This document shows, one piece after another, positions 18,099 to 25,604 of a stretch of DNA of 64,000 bases (positions are counted from its first letter, which is position 1; each line of letters begins with the position of its first letter). This DNA is from Pseudomonas monsensis. Lineage in GTDB: Bacteria > Pseudomonadota > Gammaproteobacteria > Pseudomonadales > Pseudomonadaceae. The notes under the pieces were generated by a model. That model saw nothing but the letters and a program-made list of their open reading frames with translations. It made no database searches and had not been told where the DNA came from. The stretch is from the NCBI RefSeq assembly GCF_014268495.2, contig NZ_CP077087.1:5227001-5291000 (forward strand). The letters are read 5' to 3'. Both the position numbers and the translations under genes were made by a program.

Positions 18099-18815
18099 AT
18101 GTTAAAAATCAAGAGCAGAATTACCAACCCGATGACAGTCATCGCTATATTCGCAGCCATTTCGGAAACATCGGCCGCCGTGTCCCTGCCATTTCTTGGC
18201 AATGAAGATCGTGAGTTTTACGTGTGGTTTCTCGTCATATTCCCGTTCTACTTGTTATTTCTTTTCTTTCTGACTTTAAACTTCAACCACCGCTCACTGT
18301 ATTCCCCATCCGACTTCAATAAAGATGAAAGCTTTTTAAAAGCCATAGAAAACAGCGAGCGCAACTCCAGACGAAATCCATCTTCGCGAGAACTGCGTGC
18401 CCAAGGTATTTCAGGGTTTTCAAGTTGCATACTGTCCGGCCCCCCTCAAACCAGCCCATGCAAGGACAAGTGCAGGGCCCACAACGTGGCCGATCCGCCG
18501 TCAGGTGACAGCGTATCCTCGGGACCTGTTGTTCAGCACATCATTCAGCTGACCACGGCCCTGCGCAGCCTGCACATGATCGACATACGGAATCTCGACA
18601 CGACGAAAGAAATCACGGCGATTCTGGAAAAAATCCACCACACCGACAAAAAAACCGACCGGGTCATCGTCCTTATCAGCAATCATGTGTCGGATGTTTT
18701 CCTGACACAAAACGCGTTACTGCCGATCAAACCGGCGAAGAAGGACACGGGCGCGACGCCCTATATTGTTTACAACGTGTGCTCACAAGCGATCACGCTG
18801 TTGGGGCGGGTTTGA
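18099..18815 (+). CDS. Unrecognised two-helix membrane protein
   Basis: I do not recognise the function. The 238-residue protein (start MLKIKSRITNPM; an upstream ATG at 18069 would add ten residues) has two hydrophobic segments at about 12-30 and 38-62, broken by FLGNEDREFYVW. A hydrophilic region follows, with a Cys-containing stretch near 110-130 (SSCILSGPPQTSPCKDKCRA), then an alpha/beta-looking end (residues 145-238) with RVIVLISNHV. AAGAG lies 8 bases before the chosen ATG. Codon use is less GC-biased than in neighbours and the upstream region is AT-rich, which suggests transfer. It stands alone between two unrelated genes. Confidence 0.7.
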   Translation: MLKIKSRITNPMTVIAIFAAISETSAAVSLPFLGNEDREFYVWFLVIFPFYLLFLFFLTLNFNHRSLYSPSDFNKDESFLKAIENSERNSRRNPSSRELRAQGISGFSSCILSGPPQTSPCKDKCRAHNVADPPSGDSVSSGPVVQHIIQLTTALRSLHMIDIRNLDTTKEITAILEKIHHTDKKTDRVIVLISNHVSDVFLTQNALLPIKPAKKDTGATPYIVYNVCSQAITLLGRV

Positions 18816-18884
18816 AGGATGGAGCACGTCCATTGCGAGAGTGCGCCAGAGATCGCCCGATACGCGCAAGACACAGCATTCAAT

Positions 18885-18923
18885 AAAAAAGGCGGGCCTG
18901 TCTTAACGACAAGCCCGCCTTTT
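18885..18923. terminator. Bidirectional terminator between 18815 and argG
   Basis: Stem GGCGGGC (18891-18897) / GCCCGCC (18913-18919) flanked by six A on the left and four T on the right. It lies between convergent genes and can serve both. Confidence 0.87.
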
Positions 18924-18946
18924 CATTGCACAGCGTTCTGAAAGAA

Positions 18947-20164
18947 TCAGAACAACTTGCGACCCTTGTTGGCCGCAATGCGCATGCGCAGCGCGTTGAG
19001 CTTGATGAAGCCCGCCGCGTCGGCCTGGTTGTAAGCACCGCCGTCTTCTTCGAAGGTCGCGATGTTGGCATCGAACAGCGAATCGTCGGACTTGCGGCCA
19101 GTCACGATGACGTTGCCCTTGTACAGCTTCAGACGAACCACACCGTTCACGTTGACCTGCGAAGCGTCGATCATCTGTTGCAGCATCAGACGCTCAGGGC
19201 TCCACCAGTAGCCGGTGTAGATCAGACTGGCGTATTTCGGCATCAGCTCGTCTTTGAGGTGAGCGACTTCGCGGTCCAGGGTGATCGACTCGATGGCGCG
19301 GTGAGCGCGCAGCATGATGGTGCCGCCCGGGGTTTCGTAGCAACCACGGGACTTCATGCCGACGTAGCGGTTCTCGACGATGTCGAGACGACCGATACCG
19401 TGAGCGCCACCGATCTTGTTCAGCGTTGCCAATACGGTGGCCGGGGTCATTTCGACGCCGTCCAGCGCAACGATGTCGCCGTTACGGTAGGTCAGTTCCA
19501 GGTATTGCGGGGTGTCGGGAGCCTTCTCCGGGGAGACGGTCCAGCGCCACATGTCTTCTTCGTGCTCGGTCCAGGTGTCTTCCAGCACGCCGCCTTCATA
19601 GGAGATGTGCAGCAGGTTGGCATCCATCGAGTACGGGGATTTTTTCTTGCCGTGACGCTCGATCGGGATCGCGTGCTTCTCGGCGTAGTCCATCAGTTTC
19701 TCGCGGGACAACAGGTCCCACTCACGCCAAGGAGCAATCACTTTCACGCCTGGCTTGAGTGCGTAGGCACCCAGTTCGAAACGCACCTGGTCGTTACCCT
19801 TGCCGGTAGCGCCATGGGAAATGGCGTCGGCGCCGGTTTCGTTGGCGATTTCGATCAGACGTTTGGCGATCAGCGGGCGTGCGATGGAAGTACCCAGCAG
19901 GTACTCGCCTTCGTAAACGGTATTGGCGCGGAACATCGGGAACACGAAATCACGCACGAATTCTTCGCGCAGATCGTCGATGTAGATTTCTTTGACGCCC
20001 ATGGCCTGAGCCTTGGCGCGGGCCGGCTCGACCTCTTCGCCTTGACCGAGATCAGCGGTGAACGTCACCACTTCACAGTTATAAGTATCCTGCAGCCACT
20101 TGAGGATCACCGAAGTGTCCAGGCCGCCGGAATACGCCAGAACGACCTTGTTTACGTCCGCCAT
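18947..20164 (-). CDS. argG: Argininosuccinate synthase
   Basis: Condenses citrulline and aspartate with ATP to argininosuccinate, the penultimate step of arginine synthesis. The 405-residue protein starts MADVNKVVLAYSGGLDTSVIL, carrying the PP-loop SGGLDTS for ATP. Further family regions such as GATGKGNDQVRFE and ISYEGGVLEDTWTEHEEDMW are intact. It is a single gene with its own terminator; the window also contains argF (28535), so two late arginine steps lie about 8 kb apart. Confidence 0.98.
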   Translation of the reverse strand: MADVNKVVLAYSGGLDTSVILKWLQDTYNCEVVTFTADLGQGEEVEPARAKAQAMGVKEIYIDDLREEFVRDFVFPMFRANTVYEGEYLLGTSIARPLIAKRLIEIANETGADAISHGATGKGNDQVRFELGAYALKPGVKVIAPWREWDLLSREKLMDYAEKHAIPIERHGKKKSPYSMDANLLHISYEGGVLEDTWTEHEEDMWRWTVSPEKAPDTPQYLELTYRNGDIVALDGVEMTPATVLATLNKIGGAHGIGRLDIVENRYVGMKSRGCYETPGGTIMLRAHRAIESITLDREVAHLKDELMPKYASLIYTGYWWSPERLMLQQMIDASQVNVNGVVRLKLYKGNVIVTGRKSDDSLFDANIATFEEDGGAYNQADAAGFIKLNALRMRIAANKGRKLF

Positions 20165-20293
20165 GCCATCACTCCACGGGGTTCTACGGAAAGCCGAGGA
20201 GTCTACCGCTCAAACGCGATAATTTACAGAGGCGCGACAGCTTAAGACGACAAAGCGACAGATTCTGTCGAGAGCGCGACGATGACCGGCGGG

Positions 20294-21202
20294 TCAGGAA
20301 GTTGCTGCAGTGCTGGCTGGCGTACTGGCCTGGGGCGCCGGTACGGGGGGCGTTGCCACCCGGGCCAGTTTCACCGCTACCCGACGATTCTTCGCCCGGT
20401 TGGCCGCATTGGTGTTGGGCACCAGCGGGTATTGCTCACCGTGGAACCGCACAGTGATCTGCGATTCGGCGATGCCGTTGGCCTTGAAGAAATCGACCAC
20501 CGCCAATGCGCGTCGACGCGACAACTCGCGATTGGTCAGGCGGTTGCCGCTGTTGTCCGAATGGCCATCGAGTTCGATGTGATTGACCGTCGGATCAGCC
20601 TTCATGTACTCCAGCATCACTTGCAGCTTGGCCTTGGCAGCAGCGTCCAGATCCGTGCCTTCGCCGGGGAAGCCGATCTGCGACTGCTTGATCTGATCGA
20701 AATTCTGCGGCAGCAACTTCGCCACACAGGTCTGGTAGTCGTTGAACGCCTTGCTGAACTTGACGGGCAGCAGGCGCACTTCAGACACCCGGCCATCGCC
20801 GGACGCACGGCGCACCACCGGGCTGCGACCGTCGAGCAAACCGTTGATCAGCCCGCCGGCCTGAGACTGCGAACTGTTGAACAGCACGTTGCCAGTTCCG
20901 ATCCGGACGCTGCCCAGATAGATGTCGTTACGCCCCGGCTGCCACGGCGCGGCCGCCGCGAGCAAGGTCGCCGAACCGCCGCCGAGCATGGCGTTGTAGG
21001 CATTCAGACGAAAAATCGCCTGCTCGCCGGCCTTGCGCACGAACTGGCCCGAGCCGAAATCGGTGATCGGCTGGGTCAGACGGCACTCGAACTTGTCACC
21101 CTCGACCGTCCACTCAATGTTCTCCAGACGCGTCTGGTAGGTGAGCGCCATCGCGGGGAGGCTGGCAAACACACTGAGCAAGGCTAAATATCGCTGGCGC
21201 AC
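20294..21202 (-). CDS. motY: Flagellar sodium/proton motor protein MotY
   Basis: Periplasmic T-ring protein that anchors the flagellar stator in Pseudomonas and Vibrio. A signal peptide (RQRYLALLSVFASLPAMA) is followed by the MotY N-terminal domain and a C-terminal OmpA-like peptidoglycan-binding domain (ELDGHSDNSGN..NRELSRRRALAVVDFF). I start it at the GTG at 21202, 6 bases after GGAG; ATGs at 21214 and 21229 are also in frame. About 302 residues. It lies between argG and pyrC, as I recall from PAO1. The Pro/Ala/Thr-rich end is low complexity. Confidence 0.9.
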   Translation of the reverse strand: MRQRYLALLSVFASLPAMALTYQTRLENIEWTVEGDKFECRLTQPITDFGSGQFVRKAGEQAIFRLNAYNAMLGGGSATLLAAAAPWQPGRNDIYLGSVRIGTGNVLFNSSQSQAGGLINGLLDGRSPVVRRASGDGRVSEVRLLPVKFSKAFNDYQTCVAKLLPQNFDQIKQSQIGFPGEGTDLDAAAKAKLQVMLEYMKADPTVNHIELDGHSDNSGNRLTNRELSRRRALAVVDFFKANGIAESQITVRFHGEQYPLVPNTNAANRAKNRRVAVKLARVATPPVPAPQASTPASTAATS

Positions 21203-21362
21203 GGGAGGCTCCATTGGCTTCTGTAACACAAAGACCGATTCACACTATGTTTACGGCATACCTTCGGGATATCGGAAGGTTCCGGCAAAACTTGATAGCG
21301 AGTGCCTGCAAGAGTCTTTTCCGGTAGCATTCCCCTCAGTTTGACCCGCCTGGAATTCCCTC

Positions 21363-22409
21363 ATGTCCGACCGCCTGACCCTGCTGCGTCCCGACGACTG
21401 GCACATTCATCTTCGCGATGGTGCCGTGTTGACCAATACCGTTGCCGATGTTGCGCGCACCTTTGGCCGCGCAATCATCATGCCCAACCTGGTACCACCG
21501 GTGCGCAACGCCGCTGAAGCCGACGGCTATCGCCAGCGGATTCTCGCCGCCCGCCCGGCCGGCAGTCGCTTCGAACCGCTGATGGTGCTGTACCTCACCG
21601 ACCGCACCCAGCCCGAAGAAATTCGTGAAGCCAAGGCCAGCGGTTTCGTGCATGCCGCCAAACTGTACCCGGCCGGCGCGACCACCAACTCCGATTCCGG
21701 CGTAACCAGCATCGACAAGATCTTCCCAGTGCTGGAAGCGATGGCTGAAGTCGGCATGCCGTTGCTGATCCACGGTGAAGTCACGCGTGGCGATGTCGAC
21801 GTCTTCGACCGCGAAAAGATTTTCATTGATGAGCACATGCGCCGTGTGGTCGAGCGTTTCCCGACGCTCAAAGTGGTGTTCGAACACATCACCACCGGCG
21901 ACGCCGTGCAGTTCGTCAACGAGGCTTCGGCCAACGTCGGCGCGACCATCACCGCGCATCACCTGCTGTACAACCGCAACCACATGCTGGTGGGCGGAAT
22001 TCGGCCGCACTTCTATTGCCTGCCGATCCTCAAGCGCAATACGCACCAGGAAGCCCTGCTCGACGCCGCCACCAGCGGCAGCGCAAAGTTCTTCCTCGGC
22101 ACCGACTCGGCGCCGCACGCCCAGCACGCCAAGGAAGCCGCCTGCGGCTGCGCTGGCTGCTACACCGCGTACGCCGCCATCGAGTTGTATGCTGAAGCCT
22201 TCGAACAGCGCAATGCGCTGGACAAGCTCGAAGCCTTCGCCAGCCTCAACGGCCCGCGCTTCTACGGCCTGCCGGCGAACACCGACCGCATCACCCTGGT
22301 TCGCGAAGAATGGACCGCCCCGACCAGCCTGCCGTTTGGCGAGCTGAACGTTATCCCGCTGCGCGCCGGTGAAAAACTGCGCTGGCGCCTGCTGGAGGAA
22401 CACGCGTGA
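21363..22409 (+). CDS. pyrC: Dihydroorotase (class II)
   Basis: Zinc amidohydrolase that cyclises carbamoyl-aspartate to dihydroorotate in pyrimidine synthesis. The 348-residue length is that of the E. coli-type enzyme. Metal ligands are visible in DDWHIHLRDG, in the carbamylated Lys of AAKLYPAGATTNS, in HGE and FEHITT, and in the Asp of GTDSAPH. The stop overlaps the rnt start by 4 bases, so the two are co-translated. Confidence 0.98.
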   Translation: MSDRLTLLRPDDWHIHLRDGAVLTNTVADVARTFGRAIIMPNLVPPVRNAAEADGYRQRILAARPAGSRFEPLMVLYLTDRTQPEEIREAKASGFVHAAKLYPAGATTNSDSGVTSIDKIFPVLEAMAEVGMPLLIHGEVTRGDVDVFDREKIFIDEHMRRVVERFPTLKVVFEHITTGDAVQFVNEASANVGATITAHHLLYNRNHMLVGGIRPHFYCLPILKRNTHQEALLDAATSGSAKFFLGTDSAPHAQHAKEAACGCAGCYTAYAAIELYAEAFEQRNALDKLEAFASLNGPRFYGLPANTDRITLVREEWTAPTSLPFGELNVIPLRAGEKLRWRLLEEHA

Positions 22410-23080
22410 GTGAAGACCATTTCGACGATGAACTGGACGGTCAAGGTGGCGGCGGTTCCCGTCACCCGATGGCAGCACGCTTTCGCGGTTACCTGCCGGT
22501 TGTCGTCGACGTAGAAACCGGTGGCTTCAACTCGGCCACCGATGCGTTGCTGGAGATTGCCGCGACCACCATCGCCATGGATGAAAAGGGTTTCGTTTAT
22601 CCGGATCACACCTACTTCTTTCGTGTCGAGCCATTCGAAGGCGCCAACATCGAAGCGGCGGCGCTGGAGTTCACCGGGATCAAGCTCGATCACCCGTTGC
22701 GCATGGCCGTCAGCGAAGAAACCGCGCTGACCGACATCTTCCGTGGCATTCGCAAGGCATTGAAGGCCAATGGCTGCAAGCGGGCGATCCTGGTCGGCCA
22801 CAACAGCAGCTTCGACCTTGGCTTCCTGAATGCGGCCGTTGCGCGCCTGGACATGAAGCGCAACCCGTTTCATCCGTTCTCCAGTTTCGACACGGCAACA
22901 CTGGCCGGTCTGGCTTACGGTCAAACCGTATTGGCCAAGGCCTGTCAGGCGGCCGATATCGACTTCGACGGTCGTGAAGCGCACTCGGCGCGTTACGACA
23001 CCGAGAAAACCGCTGAACTGTTCTGCGGGATCGTCAACCGCTGGAAACAGATGGGCGGCTGGGAGGACTTCGACGACTGA
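22406..23080 (+). CDS. rnt: Ribonuclease T
   Basis: DEDD-family 3'-5' exoribonuclease that matures tRNA and 5S/23S rRNA ends. The 224-residue sequence shows ExoI VVDVETGGFN, ExoII GHNSSFDLGF and ExoIII HSARYDTEKTAELF. It is coupled to pyrC by a 4-base overlap and ends before a bidirectional terminator. Confidence 0.97.
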   Translation: MSEDHFDDELDGQGGGGSRHPMAARFRGYLPVVVDVETGGFNSATDALLEIAATTIAMDEKGFVYPDHTYFFRVEPFEGANIEAAALEFTGIKLDHPLRMAVSEETALTDIFRGIRKALKANGCKRAILVGHNSSFDLGFLNAAVARLDMKRNPFHPFSSFDTATLAGLAYGQTVLAKACQAADIDFDGREAHSARYDTEKTAELFCGIVNRWKQMGGWEDFDD

Positions 23081-23110
23081 TCCTCGTCGGGCAAATCCCG
23101 CACATAAAAA

Positions 23111-23136
23111 AACCGGCCACGCAGGCCGGTTTTTTT
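23111..23136. terminator. Bidirectional terminator between rnt and prx
   Basis: Stem AACCGGCC / GGCCGGTT with a 5-base loop, preceded by an A run and followed by a T run, between convergent genes. Confidence 0.92.
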
Positions 23137-23154
23137 GTACCTGAACGTTGCGCC

Positions 23155-23757
23155 TTACAGGGCAGCAGCGTTCTCGGTCAGGTAAGCCGCAACGCCTTCT
23201 GGCGAAGCGTTCATGCCTTTGTCGCCTTTCTTCCAGTTGGCAGGGCAGACTTCGCCGTGCTCTTCGTGGAATTGCAGAGCGTCAACCAGACGGATCAGCT
23301 CTTCCATGTTACGGCCCAGCGGCAGGTCGTTGACGATCTGCGAGCGGACAACGCCCTTGTCGTCGATCAGGAACGCGCCACGGAAAGCCACGCCGCCTTC
23401 GGATTCAACGTCGTAGGCTTTAGCGATGTCGTGCTTCATGTCGGCAGCCATGGTGTATTTCACCTGGCCGATGCCGCCATTGTTAACCGGGGTGTTACGC
23501 CAGGCGTTGTGGGTGAAGTGCGAGTCGATCGACACAGCGATCACTTCAACGTTGCGTGCCTTGAAGTCAGCCATGCGGTTGTCCAGAGCGATCAGCTCGG
23601 ACGGGCAGACGAAGGTGAAGTCCAGTGGGTAGAAGAACACCAGGCCGTATTTGCCTTTGATGGCCGAGGACAGGGTGAAGCTGTCAACGATCTCGCCATT
23701 GCCGAGTACGGCCGGGACGGTAAAGTCAGGGGCTTGTTTGCCTACGAGTACGCTCAT
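23155..23757 (-). CDS. 2-Cys peroxiredoxin (AhpC/TSA family)
   Basis: Thiol peroxidase of the typical 2-Cys class, 200 residues. The peroxidatic Cys51 sits in DFTFVCPSE, the catalytic Pro/Thr in the preceding YPLDFT, and the resolving Cys171 in GEVCPANW. It corresponds by context to PAO1 PA3529. No reductase gene (ahpF) is adjacent, so electrons probably come from thioredoxin. It is divergent from the iron-storage genes across a 313-base gap. Confidence 0.95.
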   Translation of the reverse strand: MSVLVGKQAPDFTVPAVLGNGEIVDSFTLSSAIKGKYGLVFFYPLDFTFVCPSELIALDNRMADFKARNVEVIAVSIDSHFTHNAWRNTPVNNGGIGQVKYTMAADMKHDIAKAYDVESEGGVAFRGAFLIDDKGVVRSQIVNDLPLGRNMEELIRLVDALQFHEEHGEVCPANWKKGDKGMNASPEGVAAYLTENAAAL

Positions 23758-24070
23758 TGATATCTCCTGGTGTAAAGACTTGAAGTTCAGGGTCCGGGCC
23801 AGCCTGCCACCCTCAGGCGACAGCCCTGTGACACGAACCCCCTTCGCAAGGGCCGACCATCATACACTGCGTTTTTGGCCTGTCCTCAACGGTTTTTAGC
23901 GAAAGCGGATAATGGCGCTGCATTTCCGGGGCCAGGCAAATCGCCATTAATCACCGTTCGTCAGTCATCCGCATTTCCAGTGAAAACCATTCAGAAAGCA
24001 CTTTGACAATCATTCTCGTTAACATTAAGATCCATCGCAATTGAGTCACAACCAGCGACGGTTCTCACTT
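23758..24070. other. prx-bfd divergent intergenic region
   Basis: 313 bases carrying the two divergent promoters and a Fur-type box near the bfd side (24005-24023). I find no gene in it. Confidence 0.6.
24005..24023 (+). promoter_or_regulatory. Predicted Fur box upstream of bfd
   Basis: Read on the minus strand, GTTAACGAGAATGATTGTC matches the 19-base Fur consensus at 14 of 19 positions, including the central GAGAATGATT. It is 48 bases before the bfd ATG, which fits iron repression. Confidence 0.68.
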
Positions 24071-24289
24071 ATGTATGTTTGCCTCTGCACTGGCGTCACC
24101 GACGGACAGATCCGCGATGCGATCTATGAAGGTTGCTGCAGCTACAAAGAAGTCCGCCAGGCCACTGGCGTCGCCAGCCAATGCGGCAAATGTGCGTGCC
24201 TTGCCAAGGAAGTCGTTCGCGAAACCCTGACCAAGCTGCAAACAGCCCAGGCTGCGATCCCCTACCCTGTTGAATTTACAGCGGCGTGA
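24071..24289 (+). CDS. bfd: Bacterioferritin-associated ferredoxin
   Basis: 72-residue [2Fe-2S] protein that docks on bacterioferritin and reduces its stored iron for release. The cluster ligands are Cys4 and Cys6 (MYVCLCTGVT) and Cys38 and Cys41 (CGKC), the family's C-x-C-x31-C-x2-C spacing. The open frame extends ten codons upstream, but MYVCLC is the conserved start. A Fur box precedes it and bacterioferritin follows, so the pair is likely induced by iron starvation for release of stored iron. Confidence 0.96.
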   Translation: MYVCLCTGVTDGQIRDAIYEGCCSYKEVRQATGVASQCGKCACLAKEVVRETLTKLQTAQAAIPYPVEFTAA

Positions 24290-24305
24290 TTACTCCCCTA
24301 TTTCG

Positions 24306-24333
24306 AAAAACCGGACATATGTCCGGTTTTTTT
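24306..24333 (+). terminator. Terminator of bfd
   Basis: Palindrome AACCGGACATATGTCCGGTT (GGAC-ATAT-GTCC at the tip), A-rich on the left with seven T on the right. Confidence 0.9.
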
Positions 24334-24491
24334 ATGCCTGCAAATCAATCGGTTAGGCGCTAGACGCGGAACACAAACATTCTTATTCAGATTTAATTTC
24401 ATTTATTATTCAATAACTTAGGTTTGACACTTATAAATACCAAGCTCAAACTCCGCCTTATATACAGCTATTACAGGGCAGGACTCCCATC

Positions 24492-24965
24492 ATGAAAGGC
24501 GACATTACAGTCATCCAGCATCTCAACAAGATCCTTGCCAATGAACTGGTCGCGATCAATCAGTACTTCCTGCATGCGCGCATGTATGAAGATTGGGGCC
24601 TGAACAAGCTGGGCAAACACGAGTACCACGAGTCCATCGACGAGATGAAACACGCGGACAAGCTGATCAAGCGCATTCTGTTCCTGGAAGGCCTGCCGAA
24701 CGTGCAGGACCTGGGCAAGCTGCATATCGGCGAGCACACCAAGGAAATGCTGGAATGCGATCTGCGTATCGAAAAGACCGGCCACGCCGATCTGAAAGCC
24801 GCCATCGCGCATTGCGAAACCGTTGGCGACTTCGGCAGCCGTGAACTGCTCGAAGACATTCTTGAGTCCGAAGAAGAACATATCGACTGGCTGGAAACCC
24901 AACTGGGCCTGATCGATAAAGTCGGTCTTGAGAACTATCTGCAATCGCAGATGGGCGAAGAGTAA
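24492..24965 (+). CDS. bfr: Bacterioferritin (BfrB type)
   Basis: Heme-containing iron-storage 24-mer subunit, 157 residues. All di-iron ferroxidase ligands are present at canonical positions (Glu18, Glu51, His54, Glu94, Glu127, His130), and Met52, the heme axial ligand, is present, marking it as a true bacterioferritin. The ATG follows CAGGACTCCCATC. It has its own terminator and is separated from bfd by a terminator, so the two are regulated separately, as expected for opposite iron conditions. Confidence 0.98.
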   Translation: MKGDITVIQHLNKILANELVAINQYFLHARMYEDWGLNKLGKHEYHESIDEMKHADKLIKRILFLEGLPNVQDLGKLHIGEHTKEMLECDLRIEKTGHADLKAAIAHCETVGDFGSRELLEDILESEEEHIDWLETQLGLIDKVGLENYLQSQMGEE

Positions 24966-24992
24966 GTCAGCGTCCGCTGAACTCGCGACACT

Positions 24993-25030
24993 AAAAAGCC
25001 CCGCCCTCTTTCGAGGCGCGGGGCTTTTTT
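24993..25030 (+). terminator. Terminator of bfr
   Basis: Stem GCCCCGC (24998-25004) / GCGGGGC (25018-25024), extended by A/T pairing to the AAAAA and TTTTTT flanks. Confidence 0.92.
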
Positions 25031-25069
25031 ATGCCTGATGCGATGCAGGCAACACCACGAATCACATGG

Positions 25070-25152
25070 AGGAGTGAGCCTGCTCGCGATGGCGGTGTGT
25101 CAGCCGATACTTCAATAACTGACAGAACACTATCGCGAACAGGCTCACTCCT
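25070..25152. repeat. REP-like pair of the AGGAGTGAGCCTGCTCGCGAT type
   Basis: Arms 25070-25090 and 25132-25152 are reverse complements with one difference. The same unit forms the compact palindrome at 30581-30638. It lies between convergent bfr and grxD. Confidence 0.85.
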
Positions 25153-25165
25153 ACACAAAAGCGAA

Positions 25166-25507
25166 TCAGGCTTCGGACTTGTTCGCAGCGGCTGCTTCAA
25201 CAGCTGCCTTGATGGTGCTTTGCAGCGAACCGTCTGCAGCCATCTCGGTCATGATGTCGCTACCGCCGACCAGTTCACCGCCGACCCACAGTTGCGGGAA
25301 AGTCGGCCAGTTGGCGTACTTCGGCAGATTGGCGCGGATTTCCGGGTTCTGCAGGATGTCCACGTACGCAAACTTTTCGCCACACGCCATCACAGCCTGC
25401 GCAGCTTTTGCGGAGAAGCCGCACTGCGGGGCATTCGGCGAGCCTTTCATGTAAAGCAGAATGGTGTTGTTGGCAATCTGCTCTTTAATCGTTTCGATGA
25501 TATCCAT
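25166..25507 (-). CDS. grxD: Monothiol glutaredoxin GrxD
   Basis: CGFS-type glutaredoxin that binds and transfers a glutathione-ligated [2Fe-2S] cluster. The 113-residue protein has the active-site Cys29 in APQCGFSAKA and the family's WPTFPQLWVGGELVGGSDI. The start MDIIETIKEQI is preferred over a longer frame. Its position next to bacterioferritin genes fits a role in iron homeostasis. Confidence 0.95.
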   Translation of the reverse strand: MDIIETIKEQIANNTILLYMKGSPNAPQCGFSAKAAQAVMACGEKFAYVDILQNPEIRANLPKYANWPTFPQLWVGGELVGGSDIMTEMAADGSLQSTIKAAVEAAAANKSEA

Positions 25508-25604
25508 GGAGCACCTCGGCTGAACTTTCCGACTCATGGGTCGGCACGGTGGCGCATTGTAACGGAATCCCGAGCGCCATGCTCGGTCTCCCCGACAGAC
25601 ATGC

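Noticed and set aside
24424..24466. Sigma-70 promoter for bfr (TTGACA at 24424)
   Set aside because: The -35 is good but no -10 sequence lies at an acceptable distance; the next TATA-like sequence is too far.
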